DNA of 64,000 bases. It comes from Toxoplasma gondii ME49. Taxonomy: Eukaryota; Apicomplexa; Conoidasida; Eucoccidiorida; Sarcocystidae. Location: NCBI RefSeq assembly GCF_000006565.2, contig NC_031479.1, positions 186,001 to 250,000 on the forward strand, read 5' to 3'. Within the stretch, counting starts at the first letter, position 1. Every line of letters begins with the position of its first letter. Below are positions 37,461 to 50,400 of the stretch, piece after piece. The translations under genes and the position numbers were made by a program. The notes beneath the pieces were generated by a model that was given only the letters and a program-made list of their open reading frames with translations, was not told where the DNA came from and did no database searches.

Positions 37461-37968
37461 CGTATAGCCGTGAGAGGAGGGACTGGCGAGGAGAGGGAAA
37501 TGGTCTGTCGTTACTATGGATGGTGATATTGGAAACGGCATCGAATTGCGAAGCAGATGGTGAACGGTAGTCAACCGAAGGACAGTGTCTTGCAAGTGGA
37601 AGCGACGATATATGTCGATGCGTTCTCCAACAAAAGGTGCGAAAGGGGCGGGGGGGGAGAGCGAATGTGACACATTCTACGCAGCTGTGCGAAAAATAAA
37701 AGGGTTGGTGATTAAATAAGGAAGCAGACACAAGACGGTGGACCGAAATGCGGTGAACGGGTGACCGGGACGTCAGTAATGTCTATCTTTTGGATAATCA
37801 GGGCAACGATGTACGGAGCATCTGAAGATAGTTGTGCGGACGACACGGGAGTCGTCCAGCAGCAATTGTGACTCGGAAGCGAATGATGCGGGTTGTATTG
37901 AGTGCGTGCTGAAGGGAGCAAAGCACCAGTTGGGAGACGACCGGAGCGACGTGGAAGCGGGTCCGAAC

Positions 37969-38947
37969 TCGACATGTTTGCGCTTGCCATCGCGAAGACG
38001 CCAGGTCTTCCGCCTCTGCAGGAGAATACCAGCGGACGACAGTGAAGGACAGAGGCATCCGAAATCAAGTTGTCACTTCCGGTGGGTTCGAGTCTCTGGT
38101 GCGGTGGTTCAGCAGGAAACTCTGGTACGCTACCCGTGGAGGGACAGACGCGAGGAGGGTCGTACTGAGATTGGCGGCGTGCGGCGGACGAGCAGAGTCA
38201 GGAAATAACTTTGTAATTGGCCTCTGGTGTGGCGGTGGAACTGCTGCGGAATCGTGAAGCATCCACGATGGGCGTGAGACTGCATGAATAGCGTGACGTG
38301 TGAATGACAGTCGTGGGGAATGGCGAGGCAGATCAACTCTGCACGGGGGACAGCGGCTTTGTCGCTATGTAGGGAAACAGGCGCGGAATGAGTCAGGCCC
38401 GTTAAGGACGAAGCCATAAAGACGGGACGAATGCGAGGATGATGAGGACGAGGTAATGCAGTACCTGTCATCGAACGGGAGCGACGACGTGGAGGGGGCA
38501 CTGCGCGCGACACTAGCCACAGCAGCGCCACTGTGTGGCATGGGTCTGAACGGCGGCGAGGGTGGACTATGAGAGTATATGGGGAGCATGCGCATCTCGT
38601 GAATCCACATGATGTGAAGGTCTCGCAGGTGGCAGTGGCTGTAAATGACGACACGAGCTCGTGTACAACTGCGTATGTTGCTGGGGCGGAGAGCGAAGGT
38701 GCCGCACGCTGCTGGGTGGTGTGCAGGTGAGAGGCGTTGACAATTAGACAGGAAGGTGGACCTGCGGCAGTGGACGGCACTGTTGTTCACGCCGTGGGCC
38801 GCATTCGTCATTACTGGCGTTTGGCAAAGTGGACGGTGGTGGTGTCTGTGCCACCGGTGATCAGGGCGGCGAGGTACGGAATGCTTAGAGCTGCCATAAG
38901 CGATTTGCAAGAGAGGTGGAACGCATTCGAGTCTTAGTCAGGAATGG
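37969..38947 (+). repeat. Segmental duplication, copy 1 (979 bp)
   Basis: Nearly identical and collinear with 45699-46677, offset exactly 7,730 bp with no net indel. Substitutions are few (for example AATCC versus GGTCC near 38602). It contains landmarks A, C, V and B of the old array, so a piece of the array was copied recently. At both ends the two copies pass into diverged but still related sequence. Confidence 0.9.
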
Positions 38948-39047
38948 TGTTAGGGGTGATGAGAGCGAGACAGTGGTAGACCGAGCGAAGCGCATAGTTG
39001 CGACGCGGCAGTCGTGACATGATAACAGGGCCGTGATCAACACATTT

Positions 39048-40960
39048 GCGCTTGGCTTCACGATGTCACCACGGCTACAGTCTCTGTCGTTGAATACTAG
39101 CAGACGTGGCGCAGAGGCCAGAGGGGTGCAACATACATTTGCCACCAGTGCTGTGTGCGAATCGATGGATCGATGCTTATGCAGGATCTGCTAGTACGAA
39201 AGCACCCGATCGATTGGCTGGAGGCCAGCATTGATAGTTGCGAGGGGGGGACCGAGCAGCAGAGCGGAGGGATACTCTCTTCACGGATTGCAACGGTGAC
39301 GGGGGAGACGATGCGGGAGTATGAAGCCACGAGAGATGACTGGCGAGTGAGAATCACGGTAAACGGTGAGTAGGGTAGACTCTGTGCAGAGGTTGGGACA
39401 GGCTAGGTGACCAGTATACAAACCACGATGCATTGAAGAGAAGGACAATGTTCTGCACGCTGAGGTAAACGAGTTGTGCTTTTGTTGAAACATTCAGCCT
39501 CAAATGACGCGGTGCTACTAACGTAGAGAAAAGCTGATGAGTACATAGGAAGGTAGGCACATGATGGAGGACGCGATCGAGGACTGCAATGTTGTGAACG
39601 GGTCCACGGGCCGGGTTGCTGTATGTATAAGTATTCAGACGGATGAATGATGAAGCAGGCGGAGGTGGCTTTTGCGGCAAGTGGGGAGATCTGAGGGCAT
39701 TCATTTCTTCATAGAAGCAGCTAAGGATGGCGATAACGGATCTAGGGCGGAAGGGGCGAAGTAACAGTTTCGAGACAGTCGGCACGACTTGGAAGCGGGT
39801 TTGCGGTCGCCACTATTGCGCTTGCCTTCTCGATGTCACCACGGCTACAGTCTCTGTAGTGGAATACTAGCAGACGTGGCGCAGAGGCCAGAGGGGTGCA
39901 ACATACATTTGCCACCAGTGCTGTGTGCGAATCGATGGATCGATGCTTATGCAGGATCTGCTAGTACGAAAGCAACCGATCGATTGGCTGGCGGCCAGCA
40001 TTGATAGTTGCGAGGGGGGGACCGAGCAGCAGAGCGGAGGGATACTCTCTTCACGGATTGCTATGGTGACGGGGGAGACGATGCGGGAGTACGAAGCCAC
40101 GAGAGATGACTGGCGAATGAGAATCACGGTAAACGGTGAGTAGGGTAGACTCTGTGCAGAGGTTGGGACAGGCTAGGTGACCAGTATACAAACCACGATG
40201 CATTGAAGAGAAGGACAATGTTCTGCACGCTGAGGTAAACGAGTTGTGCTTTTGTTGAAACATTCAGCCTCAAATGACGCGGTGCTACTAACGTAGAGAA
40301 AAGCTGATGAGTACATAGGAAGGTAGGCACATGATGGAGGACGCGATCGAGGACTGCAATGTTGTGAACGGGTCCACGGGCCGGGTTGCTGTATGTATAA
40401 GTATTCAGACGGATGAATGATGAAGCAGGCGGAGGTGGCTTTTGCGGCAAGTGGGGAGATCTGAGGGCATTCATTTCTTCATAGAAGCAGCTAAGGATGG
40501 CGATAACGGATCTAGGGCGGAAGGGGCGAAGTAACAGTTTCGAGACAGTCGGCACGACTTGGAAGCGGGTTTGCGGTCGCCACTATTGCGCTTGCCTTCT
40601 CGATGTCACCACGGCTACAGTCTCTGTAGTGGAATACTAGCAGACGTGGCGCAGAGGCCAGAGGGGTGCAACATACATTTGCCACCAGTGCTGTGTGCGA
40701 ATCGATGGATCGATGCTTGTGCAGGAGCTGCTAGTACGAAAGCAACCGATCGATTGGCTGGAGGCCAGCATTGATAGTTGCGAGGGGGGGACCGAGCAGC
40801 AGAGCGGAGGGATACTCTCTTCACGGATTGCAACGGTGACGGGGGAGAAGATGCGGGAGTATGAAGCCACGAGAGATGACTGGCGAGTGAGAATCACGGT
40901 AAACGGTGAGTAGGGTAGACTCTGTGCAGAGGTTGGGACAGGCTAGGTGACCAGTATACA
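39048..40960 (+). repeat. 770-bp tandem repeat, about 2.5 copies
   Basis: Units start at 39048, 39818 and 40588. The third is truncated near 40960, after CCAGTATACAA, where it passes into a diverged relative of the same sequence. The units are almost identical, with a handful of substitutions and no indel. Each carries landmarks A, C, V and B. Because 770 is not a multiple of three, the array does not encode a continuous repeat protein. Confidence 0.92.
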
Positions 40961-42265
40961 AGACGCGACGCATGAGTGAATCCAGTGTTCTGCACGCTGA
41001 GGTAAGCGGGCGTTCCTTTTCGTCGGTACATTCAGGGATCCGACGTAGGGAGCCAGCGAAGTTGAGCATGAGGAGAGAAGGAGAAAGAGTGGGTAGCCTG
41101 GAGAATGATTTGTGAAAGAAAGCTGTCATCACGATTTCAGCGTGTCAGCTGAAACATCAGTAAACGATGCCATAAAGCATAGATGCGTCGCATTGGCGGC
41201 CTCACGCTCGTAGTTTGTCCGAGTTGACGTGATCTTGTGTATTTGGTTTCTGAGATGGATAGAGTAGGGGCTAGGATGAACGTTAGGGCAGCTCGTGAAC
41301 GGCGACGCTTATGCATAGCCATGGATATATAGCCTTCGGAGGATGGAAGCGTCAGGTTAGCAGTACTATTTGCCGCGCGCCCGTCTCTATGTGACGATGT
41401 CCCCAAGACCGAACGGGTCACCATGAGGGGCGGCGTGAGGAATGTTACAGACATGGTGAACGGTGAGTCAGGTCGAGTTTGTACTAGGACCGGGAGCAGG
41501 GAAGGCGGCGGTGTGCATGTTGGATACATTTGGATGGAGACTCCTCTTGTGGACTCATGGGGTTGGCTTGGTTTACTGTTCGTTTGGATATTCAGGGCTC
41601 TGATGTACAACGGGAATGGTCTCAGGCATATGGGGAGGGAGGTAGAGCAGAGGGAACGGTGCTGGTGGCTGTGTAATGCAGAAGCAGGCGAAAGAGATCG
41701 TGTTTTAGGCGGAACAAGCCTGCTTCCCGTTTGAGGGGACATGAATGTGTTAGACCTGTGTTAAAACGGCGCCGCTAGAATATCGAGGGACAAGACTGCA
41801 AGGCAAAAATGCTTCGCAATAGCGAAAACCCGGTCATAGTCTGCCCGACGAGTTGGTGACGTGCTTTTCCAGTCTGTCGGTAGATATACTATGAAACAGA
41901 ATGGAGGTCAAGGTTCGGCATGGAGACATATCGTTGTAGACATACCCATATGTATAGTTATGCGATGGTGGAATCGCCGGGTGAAGACCACCGTTTGTCT
42001 TGCGCCAATTTCTCCGCACTGGTGCACCAGCCTTGAGAGCATCGGCAGTCAGTGGTGATTTACTCAGCGTGGTGCGGATTTCGGAAGAATGATGGATGGT
42101 GAGGGGCGACGAGTGTGTAGAAGAATCGGAAGCAGGGAAGGCGAGTGTCCACAAGGCAGGCATGATACATGAGAGTGGAAACCAGTGTTGTGAACACATG
42201 CACGGGGCGTGAATGGCTGTCACCGGGATGTTCAGGAAGAGTTGGTAGGGATACGGGGAAGCTTG

Positions 42266-42296
<31 letters not shown>

Positions 42297-42312
42297 TGTG
42301 GGGGGGGGGGGG
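42266..42312 (+). repeat. (GT)n tract followed by a G13 run
   Basis: An alternating GT tract (42266-42294) is followed after a short CTT(G)T spacer by 13 consecutive G (42300-42312). The pair is likely to vary in length and can adopt non-B structures. Confidence 0.9.
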
Positions 42313-42623
42313 AGAAGGATGAGCGAACAAGATAGTGACTGTTTTTTTGAAGGATGGACGGAACATAGGGAGCCGGGCCTCCAGTTGTGAGATGCCATGT
42401 GTTTGTTCGGCTGTAGTGTCTGGAGCCACACGGTTACATATAAGGGGAGGGGGGCAGCCCGGTTTCCATTCAGGTGATTAGAATAGCGAAGGGCGCTTCC
42501 GTGCATGACGGAATCGGCGCTCTGAAAAGACATGCTGATACTTTCGGCGCCGTGGCGAGACGTTGCATCACTTGGAGAATTGGCAGACGAGGGACTAGGT
42601 TGGCACTCGGCGCTGCGTATCAA

Positions 42624-42642
42624 CATATATATATATATATAT
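42624..42642. repeat. (AT)n microsatellite
   Basis: A short alternating AT run within the repeat region. Confidence 0.85.
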
Positions 42643-45600
42643 GGTAGAGCGGACTGGTCAGGTGGATGGCACTGTTTATCTCGCGTGGTTGTAGCTGTGA
42701 CAGCCATCAACATAAGAAGCAGCCGCAAATGGCCTTATTTGTGTCGATGCCACGGCGTGTCTACTGATTCACGGGCATTGAATTGTAAAGCATATCAATT
42801 GTGCACCGGAGCCAAGTCTAGGCATGGCGATCTCACGATGAACACACCACCAGTGAGTGGGGGACACTGGTGTGGACTTATGACTTCGACGAGGTTTCGT
42901 GTGCTTCGAAATATGCAGGAGCCGCCTGTAGGGACTTAGTGGAGGGGATGGAGTCGAGTGAATGGGGGCGTGGAAAGAACTCGATTCCATAGTAACCGAT
43001 ACAAGGAGAAGGCATGGGCTGCCGGTCTAACAGACGGAGTGCACGAGTTATGAGAGACATGGGCGAATTGGAGACGGGGCCACAAGTACCACGTTTGCTT
43101 TTACCAAACGACGACATCACGGATTCCTCCTGCGATCTGGAATAACAAGGGGCGACGATGAACAAGCATGACAAGTGGGTTTAGAATGCGCTCTCTGGCA
43201 TCCTGCCAGGGCTGGTAAGACCTAGTTTATTTTTTTCATTGGTGGATGTAGTAGGGGCTTCGATTGGGGGACGGTTTGGCATCGATACTATCCGTGGGAG
43301 GCGGGACAGGTCGAGTGGAGGACTCGAGATTGTTCGCTTGCCTGAATGGGGGGCATTGAAAAATGTGCCCAATTACGGACGATGCGCAGCTGGTAAGTCT
43401 GCAAGTGCAGGGGGTTTCGAAGGTGACAGTGATGGCGAACGATAAGGCGGGTAGAAATTGTACGGAAGCAAGGAGTAGAGCAGGTGACCGCACGCAAAGC
43501 GTGGGACACTCGAATGCAAGCTCATGATGTGAACGCGTGACGTGGACCGGGGCTGCTGTCCGTCCCGACATACAGGAAGTGCCTGTAGGAGTTCAATGGC
43601 GAATGCGGGGTAGAAAAGAGACACGGGATGAATAAGATTATCCATCAACGGAGACTCTGCGAAGAACTGACCAACTGATGCGGAGCGGGTAAATCGATAG
43701 TTATGTGACGGCGTGGGCGATTTGGTGGCAGTGCCGTTTGCGACAGGCTCGCTGTCGCCTAATGGTGCTGCCATCTTCCAACCGCCCCATTAGAATGACA
43801 GCGGGTGACAGCAGAGATGACAGAAGTGGCGCGTCATGCAGCTTTCGCGTGCGTTATGTTCGAGTGGTTGGTACGGTATGTCTACAGGAACACTTGGTAC
43901 GAAAACGTTCGAGCGAAAGCTGCGAGGCTAGATCCGCTAGTGGAGCTGGGAGGATTGCCTTGCGTGGTCAGTGGAAGATCATCGTGTTCGATAATGTCCT
44001 AAGCGATATGTTAAATTATTGGAATCATGCAGGCCGTGAGTTTTAAAGATCGGGAATGGTGCAGACAATGATGATAAAAGACCATTCAGGAAGTTTCCCA
44101 GATGAGAAGGGATCTTGCGAGGAGCATGAAGGATCCACACTCTAAGGGTTGTTGCAGCTACCGGGATGGTTGTAACCAGACAGGCAGGCAGACATGCAAC
44201 GGTGGACGGCCACGCTGCAAGCGGGCCATCTGTACAGGGTTTGCCATTTCCATGGATACGAAATCTGACGATAGCCTGGCGCGCGAAACTTGGACAGGTG
44301 GGAGGAACTGGGGGGAGAGGAGAGAAGGGAGATCCGTGAGTCGTAAAGAACAGAAGGAGGGCAGAACGAGTGGGTTAAGCAGCGGGTGAGACATCATTTG
44401 TGATGGAGCAAACACGACTTGGAAGCGGTGCCACGTTTGTTTTTGGCTTTTGCCGAAACGGTGCTGCCGCGTTTTGAGCTGGTTAGTTGGCAAAGGTGGC
44501 GATGACCGTTCAACAGACGGGGAGGGGTGCGCTGGCCTGCATTCATACATATTGTGGTCGATGGCTCCGCAGGACTGGACAGTATGTAGACGGCGGAGCG
44601 AGAGCCGAGAGGCTCGTGCCGATAGCGGCACTGGCAGGCTGGACTAGGACACTGCCATGGGCCTGGAATCTGGAGACAACAACTTTGCGGGGTGATGAGG
44701 CGTCTGCAGGGGATATTTCAGTGGGTATGACGAAGGTGTGTCGCAATTGACGATGGAGGTAAATGACAATGAACTTTCAACACACAGCTCTGGAAGAGGC
44801 TGGTGAGGATAACGAAGGTACTACACACTGCGCGCGGGCACGAAAAACGGGCTGGCTGTTATTAGACATCAAGGGAGACTCACCACGCTGGACGCTGTGT
44901 CACGGGTGAACAGGATGATGCTGTACGGAATCTGTGGGTTGGCAATTGTGGGTGGTGATCACAAAAGAGCGGTGCGAGACGTCGGGCACGGCTTGGACGT
45001 GGGACCGCTCCCGAAACGTTTGCTTTTGTGAAAGGGGTTCCGCCACAGTTGGATAGTTCCTTGAGCATAGAGAGCGAGGGCCGCCCAGTGGGAACAATGA
45101 GCGTGTCAGCCAAGACTCACCTGTTCTGGGTTCGAGTGATTGATTCGGTGATTGCGAGGGACTGGGAACTACAGCATGGTTGAGTGATACGCCGTAGACT
45201 CATAGCAATAGTAGCGATGCTGGTCCGACCAGCAACGACAAGGACACTTTGTCGCGGGTCTTGATGGAACCAGTGGAAACGAGAATGGTGATGAAACATT
45301 CGCGGTGACTGTGCGTCGAGAGGCCGAGGGTGCCGCTCAAATCCACGGGGAGGTAAATTGTGATGGAGATTCAACGCAGATGTGAACGGCGCCAGTGGGG
45401 AGAATGGATGTCCTGCACATTACGCACAGACTGGGTTTCGTTAGACACAACATTGGACGCATGTCGGTTCGATGGCAATGCTGTGACCGCTTGAATTGGA
45501 CGGGGACGCTGTGTGTCATGGGCGATCAGGAAGACCACGTACGGAACCTCAGGCAAATGCTGTGTCGATAACAGCGAATGCGCAGAACAGTGGATTGTTA

Positions 45601-45698
45601 ATCGAAGTAGCGAATTACAGGACGAGCCAAGGAAGTGGTAGATTGTGCGAAGCATACAGTTGCTAGACGTGCGCCGCGATTTTGTAGCAGGTGCGTGC

Positions 45699-46677
45699 TC
45701 GACATGTTTGCGCTTGCCATCGCGAAGACGCCAGGTCTTCCGCCTCTGCAGGAGAATACCAGCGGACGACGGTGAAGGACAGAGGCATCCGAAATCAAGT
45801 TGTCACTTCCGGTGGGTTCGAGTCTCTGGTGCGGTGGTTCAGCAGGAAACTCTGGTACGCTACCCGTGGAGGGACAGACGTGAGGAGGGTCGTACTGAGA
45901 TTGGCGGCGTGCGGCGGACGAGCAGAGTTAGGAAATAACTTTGTAATTGGCCTCTGGTGTGGCGGTGGAACTGCTGCGGAATCGTGAAGCATCCACGATG
46001 GGCGTGAGACTGCATGAATAGCGTGACGTGTGAATGACAGTCGTGGGGAACGGCGAGGCAGATCAAGTCTGCACGGGGGACAGTGGCTTTGTCGCTATGT
46101 AGGGAAACAGGCGCGGAATGAGTCAGGCCCGTTAAGGACGAAGCCATAAAGACAGGACGAATGCGAGGGTGATGAGGACGAGGTAATGCAGTACCTGTCA
46201 TCGAACGGGAGCGACGACGTGGAGGGGGCACTGCGCGCGACACTAGCCACAGCAGCGCCACTGTGTGGCATGGGTCTGAACGGCGGCGAGGGTGGACTAT
46301 GAGAGTATATGGGGAGCATGCGCATCTCGTGGGTCCACATGATGTGAAGGTCTCGCAGGTGGCAGTGGCTGTAAATGACGACACGAGCTCGTGTACAACT
46401 GCGTATGTTGCTGGGGCGGAGAGCGAAGGTGCCGCACGCTGCTGGGTGGTGTGCAGGTGAGAGGCGTTGACAATTAGACAGGAAGGTGGACCTGCGGCAG
46501 TGGACGGCACTGTTGTTCACGCCGTGGGCCGCATTCGTCATTTCTACCGTCTGGCAAAGTGGACGGTGGTGGTGTCTGTGCCACATGTGATCAGGGCGGC
46601 GAGGTACGGAATGCTTAGAGCTGCCATAAACGATTTGCAAGAGAGGTGGAACGCATTCGAGTCTTAGTCAGGAATGG
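45699..46677 (+). repeat. Segmental duplication, copy 2 (979 bp)
   Basis: Partner of 37969-38947. Its right half (from 46255) is also shared with 48057-48980 and 52650-53370, so this copy is a mosaic: its left half matches only copy 1, and its right half is common to four places. Confidence 0.9.
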
Positions 46678-47178
46678 CCATAGAGGTGATGAGAGAGAGG
46701 GAGAGAGAGTGGTAGCATGCGATAGCACACAAATGGGAGACGGCAGTCACGACTTGGAGACCGGTCCGCGCTCGACACACTTGCACTGGGGTGCGATCAC
46801 GACGTCGCCACGAGTTCATGCGCTGTACTACGCTGCCGGCGGACGTTGGGGCAAGAGGCAGATTTGATGCCCCGAGCGGCACTCCTCATTTTCACTTTCG
46901 AGTCGGGGCAGGACGCTTTTGAAGCCGTGGTGGAATACACAAAAACGATCACCCAGTGAGCGAGATGCTACCATGACTGTTGTAATGCAAGGGCGGAGCA
47001 GCGTGGTCAGAACACCAGTTGCGCCACGTGGCTGGACGGTATCCGTAGAGAGTGTCGCCGCCTGCTGTACATACTCAGGACGTGAGTGGACACGGGTGTG
47101 TCTCGAGTGTAGTATTGAGGGTGACCAATGAGGCGAGAGGCTATGGCTGTTTGTGACAATGCAGGGAGCAGCTCACGC
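46255..47178 (+). repeat. 924-bp duplicated block, copy b
   Basis: Collinear with 48057-48980 at a constant offset of 1,802 bp, nearly identical, no indels. Beyond 47178 the two remain related but diverge (GCGCCCTCG versus GCACCCACG and onward). Confidence 0.9.
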
Positions 47179-47997
47179 GCCCTCGTACCAACATGACAGG
47201 TGTGAATGTGGGACAGCATTGCGACTGAGTGAAGTAGACGGCGTCGCGTCCGGCCCGAAAACACAAGTGATCGCGGTCAAGAAACGGTGGAGTATGTGTT
47301 GCGGGGCGGCGCGACGAGAGCTCGAGAGATGGCGACCAGTTTGTGGAGGAGTGATGGAACTAACGGAAAGGAGCCTTCCTTGATGCAGCGACACCTATGT
47401 GTGTACCGAGAGTCGGTGTCTGTCGCAACAGGCGATGGTTTTGGAAGGAGCATTGGCGCGTCGTTTTCGTCTGTTCAGAATGACGTAGCGAAGAGGGAGA
47501 CGCCAGAGCGAAATGCATCGCGCCACCGTGCACTCCCTGGTACTGTGGTGGACCAGATGGGTCATATGGTCGACGCTGCTAATCCAGTCCGAGGATGGTT
47601 GGAGCAAGGACTGGAGCTTGCGTGTTTGCGTTCCGTTGGACTATTCAACAACAGTTTGTAGGGATGCGTTGGGGCGTGGCATGTGGGGGGACGGGACAAG
47701 AGACGGGGGAAGAACGGATGTGAGAGCGACTGATGCGTGGAGGAAAGAAGGAACCAAGAGACAGGAGACTCTATCGGTTAGCTGGAAACACGGTCGGGCG
47801 CGGATGTGTGTCCGGAAGGTGGCGTTTTACCGTACTAATGGGGCCGCGGTTGGACGTGATAAATTGTTACACAAAGCAACGAGCGCGCAACGGACTGCGG
47901 CGGTGCGCGGTACCGTGCAGCTTTCTCATGCGTGGTAGGGTGCTTTCGAATGGGTGGAACGCCAGCGCTGCAGGACTGAATGCGACGAACACGGTCG

Positions 47998-49131
47998 AGG
48001 AATGGAGGAGAGCCGTGCAGCGGTAGTGGCGCTGGGAGGAGTGACCTGCCACAGCTGCGCCACTGTGTGGCATGGGTCTGAACGGCGGCGAGGGTGGACT
48101 ATGAGAGTATATGGGGAGCATGCGCATCTCGTGGGTCCACATGATGTGAAGGTCTCGCAGGTGGCAGTGGCTGTAAATGACGACACGAGCTCGTGTACAA
48201 CTGCGTATGTTGCTGGGGCGGAGAGCGAAGGTGCCGCACGCTGCTGGGTGGTGTGCAGGTGAGAGGCGTTGACAATTAGACAGGAAGGTGGACCTGCGGC
48301 AGTGGACGGCACTGTTGTTCACGCCGTGGGCCGCATTCGTCATTTCTACCGTCTGGCAAAGTGGACGGTGGTGGTGTCTGTGCCACCGGTGATCAGGGCG
48401 GCGAGGTACGGAATGCTTAGAGCTGCCATAAACGATTTGCAAGAGAGGTGGAACGCATTCGAGTCTTAGTCAGGAATGGCCATAGAGGTGATGAGAGAGA
48501 GGGAGAGAGAGTGGTAGCATGCGATAGCACACAAATGGGAGACGGCAGTCACGACTTGGAGACCGGTCCGCGCTCGACACACTTGCACTGGGGTGCGATC
48601 ACGACGTCGCCACGAGTTCATGCGCTGTACTACGCTGCCGGCGGACGTTGGGGCAAAAGGCAGATTTGATGCCCCGAGCGGCACTCCTCATTTTCACTTT
48701 CGAGTCGGGGCAGGACGCTTTTGAAGCCGTGGTGGAATACACAAAAACGATCACCCAGTGAGCGAGATGCTACCATGACTGTTGTAATGCAAGGGCGGAG
48801 CAGCGTGGTCAGAACACCAGTTGCGCCACGTGGCTGGACGGTATCCGTAGAGAGTGTCGCCGCCTGCTGTACATGCTCAGGACGTGAGTGGACACGGGTG
48901 TGTCTCGAGTGTAGTATTGAGGGTGACCAATGAGGCGAGAGGCTATGGCTGTTTGTGACAATGCAGGGAGCAGCTCACGCACCCACGTACCAAACATGAC
49001 TGGTGCAAATGTGGGTCGTCACTGCGACGGCGGGAAATAGCTGGTGTCGCCGTTGGCCCAGAAGCGCAGGTGGCCGTGGTGAAGAGACTGTGGTGTCTGT
49101 GTTGTGGTGCGGCGCGGCGAGAGCTGAGTAG
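47998..49131 (+). repeat. Duplicated block, copy c
   Basis: Shares 48057-48980 with 46255-47178. It also shares 47998-48777 with 52591-53370 and 48964 to about 49131 with 53371 to about 53536. It is the complete version of the block. Copy d lacks 186 bp of it. Confidence 0.88.
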
Positions 49132-50010
49132 GGGGCGTCCGGTTGATGGAGCACCGACGAAACAGAAGGAAGTGAAGGAGTAGTAGTCAGCCAGTAAGGC
49201 GTGTGAGATGCGGCGGGGTGTGTGACGCTCGACATGTTGCCGTAAGGACGCCGCCGCGATTGGAGGCGTCGATTTGGAATAGCAGAGAAGGAGAGCACAA
49301 AGTACCGCAGTGAGGCGACATGCATCTTTCGCACGTACTGTGTTCGAATCAATGACACAATGCGTCCGCAGGAGTGGATGGTACGACGGCGGTCGAGGAG
49401 TAGACTTCGGGCTGGTACATATAGTGACGCTGGGGGTCTTTTTATCGATCATTGGGGGCAGCGTCAGTGTGTGGCATGGGTTTGAATGCTGACAAGCGAA
49501 CATATGTGCAATTGTGGAGCATCTGTAAGGTGCAGGGCAACCAGAGCTAGACGTATTGCATATGGCAGTCATGGAGAGGACAAGGATCGTTCATGTACTA
49601 ATGTGGAAGAGGCTTACAGGGTAACGGATGCGCCTCAAAATATGGTTGTGAGAACAGGGGACGGGTGGTGACTACACAAAAAGGACGAAGCACATGACGA
49701 TGGAGGTCAATGTTGTGAACGGGTGAACTAGACGGGGTGCTGGTTGTATCATGGATAATCAGGACGACGATGTACGGAATCTGACCATGGGGTTGTTTGG
49801 AGAAGCGCGGAATCGGAAGGCAGCAATTGTTAGTCGAGAAAGCGAATTAGAGAGGTGGAAACGCAGGAATAGAATGATGCCGCCAAAACCTCCGTCGCTT
49901 CACAAGAGTACACGCCCATGGCGGCGGAAAGATCATAATATTGCGACATCCACCTTTCACTTGCGCTGTTTTCTAGTTGATGAAACGGTTTTTCCACAGC
50001 TATGGGAAGT

Positions 50011-50400
50011 ACGGTACCTGCGGAGGGACAGACGAGGGGAGGGTCGTACTGAGAGAGGCAGTGTGCAGAGGACGAGCACAGTGAAGCAATAAATTTGTAA
50101 ATGATCTCGGGTATGGCAGTGGAACTGCTGCGGAATCATGAAGCATCCACGATGGGCGTGAGACTTCATGAATACCGTGACGTGTGAATGACAGTCGTGG
50201 GGAATGGCGAGGCGGATCGAGTTTGGACGGGGGACAGTGTCGTTGTCGCTATGTAGAGAAGCATGCGCGAAATGAATTCGGCTAGTTAAAGACGAAGACA
50301 TAAAGACGGGGTGAATGCGTGGATGGTGAGGACGAGGTAATGAAGTACCTATCATCGAACGGGAGCGACAACATGGAGGCGGAACTGCGCGCGACACTCT
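50011..50400 (+). repeat. Diverged copy of the left half of the 979-bp duplication
   Basis: Matches 38130-38515 and 45862-46245 with scattered substitutions and small indels: GGAGGGACAGACG near its start, TCATGAAGCATCCACGATGG in the middle and CTGCGCGCGACACT at its end. It is clearly older than the 979-bp pair. Confidence 0.8.

Noticed and set aside
38130..38780. Minus-strand 216-codon open frame, repeated at 45860-46510
   Set aside because: It lies wholly within the recent duplication, in a stop-poor C-rich strand, has no domain or signal, and is lost in the older copy at 50.0-50.4 kb.
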